DNA of 64,000 nt from Chthoniobacterales bacterium (GTDB taxonomy: Bacteria > Verrucomicrobiota > Verrucomicrobiia > Chthoniobacterales > UBA10450). A model generated the notes under the pieces. It did no database searches, was not told where the DNA came from, and saw only the letters and a list, made by a program, of their open reading frames with translations. A program made the position numbers and the translations under genes. The stretch spans positions 31,799-95,798 of the forward strand of contig JAICMR010000001.1 in assembly GCA_025929155.1 (NCBI GenBank), given 5' to 3'. Shown piece after piece: positions 20,901-27,768 of this stretch. Numbering within the stretch: the first letter of the stretch is position 1; each line of letters begins with the position of its first letter.

Positions 20901-23900
20901 CGAGGGGCCGAAACCAGCACGTGAGGCGCGTGCGCTCCCCAGACGAAGAAGCTCGCACAAATAGCGACCTGTGTGCGAACCCTCGACTTCCGCGACCGCT
21001 TCCGGCGTTCCGGCCGCGACCAGTTTCCCCCCTTCTTCGCCGCCTTCCGGCCCGAGATCGATAATCCAGTCGGCGCATTTCATCACTTCCAGATTGTGCT
21101 CGATCACGACGATGGAGTTCCCCGCCTCGACCAGCCGCTGAAACAGCCTGACGAGCAGAGCGACATCGTCGAAATGCAGTCCGGTCGTCGGCTCGTCGAA
21201 GATGAAGAGATCGCCGCGCCGGGTGGAATCAGCCCCGGATTCGCTCAAATGCCGGACGAGCTTGAGGCGCTGCGATTCTCCGCCGGAAAGCGTATTCAAC
21301 GGCTGCCCGAGCCGCACGTAACCGAGCCCGACCTCCTCGAGGATCGAGAGTGGCTGCGCGAGCTTCTCTGTTTCGCCTAGCAACCCGAAGAATTCCACCG
21401 CCTCGCTCACCGTCAGCTCGAGCAGGTCGTGGATCGACCGGCCTTCGAGTTTCACCCGCAGGACGTGCGGCTGGAAACGTTTCCCCTCGCACTCCGCGCA
21501 GCGCACGTAGAGATCGCTCAGGAATTGCATCTCGACTTTCTCAAAGCCGGTCCCACCGCACCGCTCGCAACGACCGCTCCCGGAGTTGAAGGAAAATGCG
21601 CTCGCAGTCAGGCCCTGCGCCATCGCTTCCGGCAAGGCGGCGAACAGCTCGCGCACTCGATCGTAAACACCGAGGTAAAGAATCGGCGTCGAACGCGGTG
21701 TGCGGGAGAGCGGCGCCTGATCGACCATCACGATCTGACCCACGCGATGCGCGCCGGTCACGCTTTTGCAGGCACCGGCTTCTTCGCCCTGTTCGCCGCG
21801 CGCGCGCAGAAGGCCTTTGTAAAAAACATCGTGGATCAGCGTGGATTTTCCCGATCCGGACACACCGGTCACGCAGGTGAAAACGCCTAACGGAATCTCG
21901 ACATCGAGGTTCTGGAGGTTGTGTTCGCTCGCGCCTTTGATCCGGATCGCGCGTTCCGATTTCCGGCGCGAAGTTGGAATCGGGATGCTTTTGCGTTCGG
22001 TCAGGTAGGCAGCTGTCAACGATCCTGTCCGGGTAGCGCCCGCGTCTCCCGTGCTGGTCGCCGCATCCTGCCGCGACGAACTTTCATCGAGCGATCTCGC
22101 GTCAAAAACTGTGCGCTCTTCTGGCAAACTTCGTGCCGCTGAGACACCGTCGCCAGCACCCGAGACGGGTGCGCTCTCCAGCATCTGCGCGAGCGTCCCT
22201 TGAAAAACCAGCTCGCCGCCATTTTCGCCACGGCCGGGGCCAATATCGAGCAGGTGATCCGCCGCCCGGATGATCGCTTCCTCGTGCTCGACCACCAGCA
22301 GCGTGTTGCCTTTGTCCCGGAGGTTATGCATCACCCTAACGAGTCGTCCGACATCCCGCGGATGGAGCCCAACACTCGGTTCGTCCATGACAAAAAGCGT
22401 GTTCACGAGCGAGGCGCCGAGGCAGGTAGTGAGGTTGACGCGCTGGACTTCGCCGCCGCTCAGCGTCCTTGTAGAGCGATCGAGCGTGAGATAGCCGACG
22501 CCGACTTCGCAGAGATAACTGAGCCGGGTCACGATCTCGGCCCGCAACATGGATGCCGCAGAATCGTTAGGCGGAAGCTCGAGCCTGGTGAGAAAATCGC
22601 GCGCTTCCGAGACCGGGAGTGCGGCCAGTTCGGGCAGCGTAAACGCAATTCCATCCTGCCTGACCAAACGGAAATTCAGCGCCTCCGGTTGAAACCGTGC
22701 GCCCCGGCAGCTCGGGCAGGTCGTGTAGGCGCGGTAGCGGCTGAGGAGCACTCGCACGTGCATTTTGTAGCTCTTGCTCTCGAGCCATTTGAAAAAGCCG
22801 CGCACGCCATACCAGCGATCGCTTTCGTAATCTTCCTCGCTGTATTCACCCGCGCCCTTTTCGCCGTTGATGATGAAATCCTGATCGCATTGCGGCAATT
22901 CCTCGAACGGAGCGTGGACATCGATCTCGGCGCGGGCACAGGCCCGGAGCAGGTCCTTTTGCGACTCGCCCATCTCCTGTCCGCGAAAAACCCGCACCGC
23001 GCCCTGCGCGATCGAAAAGGAGCGATCGGGAATCGCGCGGTGGTAATCGACACCGATGGTGCGCCCAAAGCCGCGGCATTCCGGGCACGCGCCTAACGGA
23101 TTGTTGAAGCTGAAAAGGCCCGGAGTCGGCGGCCGGATATCGAGATCGCAGTGCGCGCAATGCCAGCCCGTTGAAAACGGGTGCGTCTCCTTGGTTTCGA
23201 GATCGACGAAGTTAATTCGGTCTTTCCCGAAGCGGAGCGCGGTTTCGAGCGACTCGACGAGCCGTGCGCGCGCGTCTTCGCTGATCGTCAGGCGATCCTG
23301 GATGACTTGGACCCGCGCACCGAGCCGGACGTTTTTGGCTTCGGTATCCGCGCGGACAATTTCGCCGTCGAGCCAGATGCGCAGGTAACCCTGCTGCTGG
23401 AGGAAGGCGAAGAAATCGCGCGCTTCCGTCTTCGGCGGGACGGCGATCCAAAATGTGATCAGACCGGCCTTGGGAGAAGCGCGGTTTTCCCCGTCATCCT
23501 GAGCGGAGCGCAGCGCAGTCGAATGATCCCGCGGAGCTTCCGAGAAGCTTCTGCGCGCGGGCTTCACGGCAGCTCCACCGGATCCTTCGAATCCATTCCG
23601 CTGCGCCCCACTCCGCTCGGAACAACCGTTGTCGCCCGGCCCGAACGTCGCGAGAATCTCATCCGCGATCGATTTGGCTGTTTCCGGCCGAATCTCGCGA
23701 GCGCAGCTGGGGCAAAAGGCCCTTCCCACGCGCGGCATGAGCAGCTTCAGGTAGTCGTTGATCTCGGTCATCGTCCCGACGGTCGAGCGCGAGCTTTTTA
23801 CCGGATTCGATTGCTCGATCGCGATTGCCGGTGGGATGCCGCGAATCTCGTCCACGCGCGGTTTATCCATCCGGTCGAGAAACTGCCGTGTGTAAGGCGA

Positions 23901-24128
23901 GAAGGTCTCGACGTAGCGGCGCTGCCCTTCGGCGTAGATCGTGTCGAAAGCGAGGGACGATTTGCCGCTCCCGCTCGGGCCCGTCACAACGGTCATTTCG
24001 CCCAGCGGGAGATCGAGATCGAATCCCTTGAGATTGTTCTGGCGAGCCCCGCGGATCTCGATGCAGCCGCGGTCAGCGGGCGCCGTGACGCAGGGTTCTT
24101 TGCCGTTGGTGGAAGCCACCGACGACAA
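17994..24128 (-). CDS. uvrA: Excinuclease ABC subunit A, tandem double-length fusion (2044 aa)
   Basis: Two complete UvrA-like halves: GPSGSGKSSLAFDTIYAEGQRRY ... LSGGEVQRVNL ... VSGSGKSTL ... then again LSGSGKSTVAFDLLFAEGQRRF ... LSGGESQRIRLA ... ISGSGKSTLM ... LSGGEAQRLKLA. Probable TTG start. Contains repeat-encoded insertions. Confidence 0.96.
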   Translation of the reverse strand: MSSVASTNGKEPCVTAPADRGCIEIRGARQNNLKGFDLDLPLGEMTVVTGPSGSGKSSLAFDTIYAEGQRRYVETFSPYTRQFLDRMDKPRVDEIRGIPPAIAIEQSNPVKSSRSTVGTMTEINDYLKLLMPRVGRAFCPSCAREIRPETAKSIADEILATFGPGDNGCSERSGAQRNGFEGSGGAAVKPARRSFSEAPRDHSTALRSAQDDGENRASPKAGLITFWIAVPPKTEARDFFAFLQQQGYLRIWLDGEIVRADTEAKNVRLGARVQVIQDRLTISEDARARLVESLETALRFGKDRINFVDLETKETHPFSTGWHCAHCDLDIRPPTPGLFSFNNPLGACPECRGFGRTIGVDYHRAIPDRSFSIAQGAVRVFRGQEMGESQKDLLRACARAEIDVHAPFEELPQCDQDFIINGEKGAGEYSEEDYESDRWYGVRGFFKWLESKSYKMHVRVLLSRYRAYTTCPSCRGARFQPEALNFRLVRQDGIAFTLPELAALPVSEARDFLTRLELPPNDSAASMLRAEIVTRLSYLCEVGVGYLTLDRSTRTLSGGEVQRVNLTTCLGASLVNTLFVMDEPSVGLHPRDVGRLVRVMHNLRDKGNTLLVVEHEEAIIRAADHLLDIGPGRGENGGELVFQGTLAQMLESAPVSGAGDGVSAARSLPEERTVFDARSLDESSSRQDAATSTGDAGATRTGSLTAAYLTERKSIPIPTSRRKSERAIRIKGASEHNLQNLDVEIPLGVFTCVTGVSGSGKSTLIHDVFYKGLLRARGEQGEEAGACKSVTGAHRVGQIVMVDQAPLSRTPRSTPILYLGVYDRVRELFAALPEAMAQGLTASAFSFNSGSGRCERCGGTGFEKVEMQFLSDLYVRCAECEGKRFQPHVLRVKLEGRSIHDLLELTVSEAVEFFGLLGETEKLAQPLSILEEVGLGYVRLGQPLNTLSGGESQRLKLVRHLSESGADSTRRGDLFIFDEPTTGLHFDDVALLVRLFQRLVEAGNSIVVIEHNLEVMKCADWIIDLGPEGGEEGGKLVAAGTPEAVAEVEGSHTGRYLCELLRLGSARASRAGFGPSPKTSVYYDLPNDHESFLRAAEEPLGEAPDGARACAHPRSLATRRAREIAIHGAREHNLKNISLMIPRDELVVITGLSGSGKSTVAFDLLFAEGQRRFLDSMSPYARQFVEQLEKPDVDLIEGLPPSVAIEQRVTRGGGKSTVATVTEVYHFLRLLFAKTGTQFCPDCDLPVEKQTLGAIVRQLETAARRGPLKVLAPLVKARKGFHTEVARWAERQGFDTLYVDRRLVGIKQFTKLERFKEHTIDAVVGAIDAKRILKARNLIQRALQIGRGTAHLLDAQNRLTTMSTEMSCPGCGRAFEELDPRLFSFNSPHGWCETCKGFGEIWNEKLQGSEEETGDSALENELSAERQFEAIDDGEAVPCPDCHGSRLNAIARHVRLQGKTIDDFSARSAAEALALIARLRFRGTQKIIAADLVPEIEQRLRFMENVGLGYLALGRSAKTLSGGESQRIRLAAQLGSNLRGVLYVLDEPTIGLHARDNVRLLETLTALREKGNSLVIVEHDEETMRRADHIIDLGPGAGVHGGEVVAEGTLRDIQEISASQTGRCLRDPLCHPVRKSRRSLGEVEHWLEIGDAQVNNLKHVDVKFPISRLSVITGISGSGKSTLMRSVLLPSVKEALGRGRLSRAGGGVSPSQTSTSSKSSLPRDTSTSTRNGRPDQTTIAGAEFLEAIYEVDQSPIGKTSRSTPATYIKVLDEIRNLFAQLPVARVRGYSASRFSFNTEGGRCETCSGQGELKLEMSFLPSSYVECEDCSGKRYNAQTLEVLYHDKSIGDVMEMTIAQAAEFFAANQKIARPLGLLVDTGLGYLKLGQPSPTLSGGEAQRLKLATKLTRGVSRATNERMRKMRTPKSTLYLLEEPTIGLHMADVKLLLNVLHRLVDDGNTVIVIEHNLSVIAEADYVIDIGPEAGSLGGEIVVAGTPEEVAKNRVSRTAPFLRKVLAQGREVALKTKTGTAPALRKAPSRPRSS
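18927..19040. repeat. Palindromic element, family B (GGTAGCGC..CTCGCGTGCTGG type), inside uvrA
   Basis: gggcgcccgtttcgggtgctgg ... ccagcacgcgagaggcgccccctaccc. Confidence 0.8.
20891..20943. repeat. Partial family B element inside uvrA (inter-half linker)
   Basis: ctggttttcggcgaggggccgaaaccagcacgtgaggcgcgtgcgctccccag. Confidence 0.7.
22029..22179. repeat. Palindromic element, family B, inside uvrA
   Basis: ccgggtagcgcccgcgtctcccgtgctgg ... ccagcacccgagacgggtgcgctctcc. Confidence 0.85.
23493..23622. repeat. Palindromic element, family A, inside uvrA
   Basis: gtcatcctgagcggagcgcagcgcagtcgaatgatcccg ... ggatccttcgaatccattccgctgcgccccactccgctcgg. Confidence 0.8.
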
Positions 24129-24184
24129 TCGTTTTGAGGCGCAGAAAGCGCAAACTTCGCGCTAGCCGGTGCGGCGAAAAAATG

Positions 24185-24272
24185 AATCAGGAAAGCAGGA
24201 AGAAAGGATGGATACGTTCTTCTTTCTCCCGCACCCTTTGTTCGGCTTTCCTGTGTTCCTGCTTTCCTGATT
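24185..24272. terminator. Long inverted repeat between exosortase and uvrA (hairpin/REP-like, possible terminator)
   Basis: Perfect 17-bp arms AATCAGGAAAGCAGGAA (24185-24201) and TTCCTGCTTTCCTGATT (24256-24272), starting at the exosortase stop codon. Confidence 0.6.
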
Positions 24273-25848
24273 ATCCTCGCTGCACGATTTTCTCGAGCTC
24301 GCGTCGTAGCGCCGCTTTCGCTTCGGCGTCGTTCTCGTGGCCCCAGGCAGCGAGCTCAAACATCTGCGCGCCCCGCTCCCGTTTCCCTTGCCAGGCGGCG
24401 CGGATACGGCCGCGTGCGGTCCAGTCTTCCGCCGCTGCCGCGGTGTCGTTTTCGTAACTGGAACGTCCGTCCCAGTAGCAGTAGAAAATGTGGAGGGGCC
24501 AGCCATGATCGTCGAAGCGATAAGCCCGGATGGGCAAACTGATGCCATGCAGCGTCACAAAGTGCACGCCACTTTCTTTTTGCATCGTTAGGCCGCTGGC
24601 CGGAAGGCAGATGTCCGGCCGATGATTTTTCACGAAGAGCGCCGCCGTTCGCCCCGGCAGCCAGTGAAACGAATACAACATCCAATGCCGATTGTCGGGC
24701 GAGCGCCAGGTCGCCGCGCCGCCTTCGTTATAGCGCAATAATTCCTCCGCCGCCGCGGGAACAACTTGTGTCTGGTAATCGAGTTCGGTTGCCGGCCAGC
24801 GCACCGACCACGGCTGCGAAATCGCCACCCAATTCGGAGCATACCAAAGGGCGACCACGCTTTCCGTTAGGCAAAGCCAGAGGAACAAGGCAAGCGGCCA
24901 GCCAAAAACGCGGAGGCGAAATGACTGGCGTCTTTTCGTTAGGGCGACCGGCGGCGCCGTTTTCGGCTGCAACCAAAGACTCATCCCCCAGAGCGCAAGC
25001 AGACAAATCCCAAGGATCGTGAACCCAGCGGGATCGTGCCAGCGCTCGATGGCCGCGATCCCGTCATTCGCCGCGATCTGGCAGAGCAAAAAAGTCCGTC
25101 CGATATTGCAAACGAATGCGAGGCACCCGCCGGCGACGACGAGCAGCACCCGGCGCGACGGCGTGATTCGATAGAAAGCCCCGAGAAAGAGGGCGACCAT
25201 GAAGGTCGCCTGAAGCGAGCGCACCCCGGTGCAGGCGTCGTCGATTCCAACCTGGCCGGTGCTGAGCTCGATCACGTTGCCGTGCTGGACCGAAAGCGTG
25301 CCGATGAAGTTGAGCAGCCCGATCGTGATGGCCGCGTCAGCCCGCATCAGATGTTGGACGACCAATTGTTCGAGCTGCACCGGCCAGGGCACCGCGACGA
25401 GAAAGAACAAAGCCGGGAACGCAAAATGCCGCAGCCAGGACGAGCCGCCGGCCAGGTAAATTCCGCCTAACGAGATCGCGACAACCGCAAGCGCCATGAT
25501 CCAGTCGAGCAAACGCCAGTCCGGGTTCGCGACCGCGACGAGCCGCGCCAGGAACAGAATCAGCGCGGTAACGATCAGCAGCGCGATCGTTAGGCGAGGA
25601 AACTCCGGCGCAGTTGCGACCGGCCGTCTCGGCCAGCGTTGCCAGAGCAGAATCGCGGCGAGAAATGGCGCCGTCCAGCCATAGCTGTATTGCGGATTGA
25701 GCGACCATTCGCTTCCGAGTTGATGGATGATCTCGAACCAAAGAAAACCAAACCCGAGGACGCAGAAGGCGATCTCTGACCTGCCCATCCCCATTCGCGC
25801 GAGCGGCGGCAGCGGGAGCTCGGGAGCTTCCGCGGTGGAATGGGACAT
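24271..25848 (-). CDS. Exosortase with C-terminal EpsI-like domain
   Basis: Multi-TM; DDACTGVRSLQATFMVALFLGAFY and CNIGRTFLL exosortase motifs (Cys/Arg); C-terminal EpsI-like KNHRPDICLPASGLT. Confidence 0.88.
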   Translation of the reverse strand: MSHSTAEAPELPLPPLARMGMGRSEIAFCVLGFGFLWFEIIHQLGSEWSLNPQYSYGWTAPFLAAILLWQRWPRRPVATAPEFPRLTIALLIVTALILFLARLVAVANPDWRLLDWIMALAVVAISLGGIYLAGGSSWLRHFAFPALFFLVAVPWPVQLEQLVVQHLMRADAAITIGLLNFIGTLSVQHGNVIELSTGQVGIDDACTGVRSLQATFMVALFLGAFYRITPSRRVLLVVAGGCLAFVCNIGRTFLLCQIAANDGIAAIERWHDPAGFTILGICLLALWGMSLWLQPKTAPPVALTKRRQSFRLRVFGWPLALFLWLCLTESVVALWYAPNWVAISQPWSVRWPATELDYQTQVVPAAAEELLRYNEGGAATWRSPDNRHWMLYSFHWLPGRTAALFVKNHRPDICLPASGLTMQKESGVHFVTLHGISLPIRAYRFDDHGWPLHIFYCYWDGRSSYENDTAAAAEDWTARGRIRAAWQGKRERGAQMFELAAWGHENDAEAKAALRRELEKIVQRG

Positions 25849-25909
25849 GCTATTTTCCTAGCAGCTTGTGCGCCGCGACGCCACTCGGCGCGGAACCGGC
25901 CAACTCGAA

Positions 25910-27658
25910 ATGGCGCTCCCAACCGACGAACGCGAAATCACGCTGCAAAAGACCGAACGGGTCTATGTCCGCCTCTCGTTAGGCATTATTCTTGGACTCG
26001 TTCTGCTCATCACGATCTGCTGGGCCGGCCGCCGCCTCTATGTAGTGTGGCAGGAGCGCAAGCTCATGCACCAGGCCCACGTCGCGTATAACAAACTGGA
26101 TCTCCGCTGGGCCGCGATGGCTGCGCAACGCGCATTCAGCCTCGACGACAAGAGCCTCGACGCCTGCCGCACCCTGGCGGATATCGCCGAGAAACAAAAG
26201 AGCGTTCAGGCGATCGAATGGCGGCGGCGCGCGCTCGCGATTGATCCCACGTCCTTCCCCGATCGGCTTTCGCTCGCAAATACCGCGCTTCGTTTTTCCC
26301 AACCGACGATAGCCGCCGAAGCGCTCGCGCAGATCGCGCCCTCGCAACAAAACAACCCGGAGTATCACGCCGCCGCCGCGCGCGTTGCCTTGACCCAAAA
26401 CGACCTTGCCGTCGCCGGCGCGCATTTTCGCGCTGCCGTGCGCTTCGCGCCTAACGACCCGAAACACGCGCTGGAACTGGCGGAGTTTCAACTCCGCTCC
26501 GGCAACGCCGACGAGCGCGCCACCGGACGCGCCAGCGCCACGCGCGTGAAGAGCAACAAACTCGTGCAGCTCGACGCGCTCCACATTTTGCTGAACGACG
26601 CGCTCGCCCGCCGCTCCGATGCTGATGCGGTTGCGCTCGCTCAAGAACTGGATGCGCTTCCGGACGCGCCAGCAACGGATCGTCTGCTTGCGCTCGGAAT
26701 CTTGCGCCGATTTAACGCTCCCACTTTCACTGGTGCGCTGACTCAATTGGAATCGGAGTCGGCCGGTTCCGCGGAAAAGGCCGCGCGACTGATCAATTGG
26801 ATGACGAGCCAGGGTCTCGCGCTGCTGGGGATCGATTGGAGCAAACAACTCGTGCCCGAAATGACCGGCAGCGTTTCAGTCCGTTTCGCGCTGGCCGATG
26901 CATATATCCAACTGCGGGATTGGACTGCGCTGAAGGCGATGCTGCAAGGCGGCTCGTGGAGTGGTGTCGAATCGTTCCGACTCGCGCTCCAGGCAAAGGT
27001 CGCGCAGGAAACCGACGACTCGGATGACTTTGAGAAATTCTGGGCCGAAGCGGTCGCCCAAGCCGAGAACAATAGCGACCGACTCAATGTTTTGCAGAAG
27101 CTCGCTTTTCAATGGCGTTGGCCGGCGAAAGGCGTTGGCGTTCTTTGGCTGCTCGCTCAAATCCCCGACTCCCAAACGACTGCGCTCCAAGCGCTCTATA
27201 ATTATTTTGCTGCGGAAAGAGACACTGCGGGGTTGTTCCGCGTGCTCACCCGGCTCATCGATGTGCTGCCGGATGACCCGATGGTGAAAAACAATTACGC
27301 GCAGATTTCCCTCCTCCTGCACGCCGATCCGTTCCGCGCCCGGACCCTCGCCGGCTATGTGCACCGCGAGCAACCTAAGAATGCCGCCTTCGCGTCCACT
27401 TACGCTTTCGCGCTTTACCGGGACGGCGATCTCGTCGGTGCGCTGAAGGTGATGGAAACCCTCACGCCCGAGCAGTTGGAAGATCCGTCGGTTGCGGCTT
27501 ACTACGGGATCTTTCTCACCGCGGCTGGTCATTCGGCCGAAGCCGTCAAGTTTCTCGATGCGTCCGGCCCGGCTAAACTCCTACCCGAAGAAGAAAAGCT
27601 GGTGAGCCAGGCTCGGACCAGCCTTGCGCGGCAGAAGAGCAAGAACGGCGGCGCGTGA
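25910..27658 (+). CDS. TPR-repeat membrane-anchored protein
   Basis: N-terminal TM (LSLGIILGLVLLITICWAG) then helical TPR-like repeats; divergent from exosortase. ORF 25868..27658, likely start MALPTDEREI at 25910. Confidence 0.75.
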   Translation: MALPTDEREITLQKTERVYVRLSLGIILGLVLLITICWAGRRLYVVWQERKLMHQAHVAYNKLDLRWAAMAAQRAFSLDDKSLDACRTLADIAEKQKSVQAIEWRRRALAIDPTSFPDRLSLANTALRFSQPTIAAEALAQIAPSQQNNPEYHAAAARVALTQNDLAVAGAHFRAAVRFAPNDPKHALELAEFQLRSGNADERATGRASATRVKSNKLVQLDALHILLNDALARRSDADAVALAQELDALPDAPATDRLLALGILRRFNAPTFTGALTQLESESAGSAEKAARLINWMTSQGLALLGIDWSKQLVPEMTGSVSVRFALADAYIQLRDWTALKAMLQGGSWSGVESFRLALQAKVAQETDDSDDFEKFWAEAVAQAENNSDRLNVLQKLAFQWRWPAKGVGVLWLLAQIPDSQTTALQALYNYFAAERDTAGLFRVLTRLIDVLPDDPMVKNNYAQISLLLHADPFRARTLAGYVHREQPKNAAFASTYAFALYRDGDLVGALKVMETLTPEQLEDPSVAAYYGIFLTAAGHSAEAVKFLDASGPAKLLPEEEKLVSQARTSLARQKSKNGGA

Positions 27659-27768
27659 GCTGTTGAATAGGAGCTCTGCAGATCCTAAGGATCACAGGTC
27701 TTCCTGCCGCCGGCACGATAGCGCCTCTTAGCGATAAAAAGACGCTCACGAGATCCTGGTCATCGCTT

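Noticed and set aside
22200-23096. 298-aa plus-strand ORF and other long ORFs opposite uvrA (19800-20924, 23181-24137)
   Set aside because: Antisense to uvrA coding motifs; no independent support.
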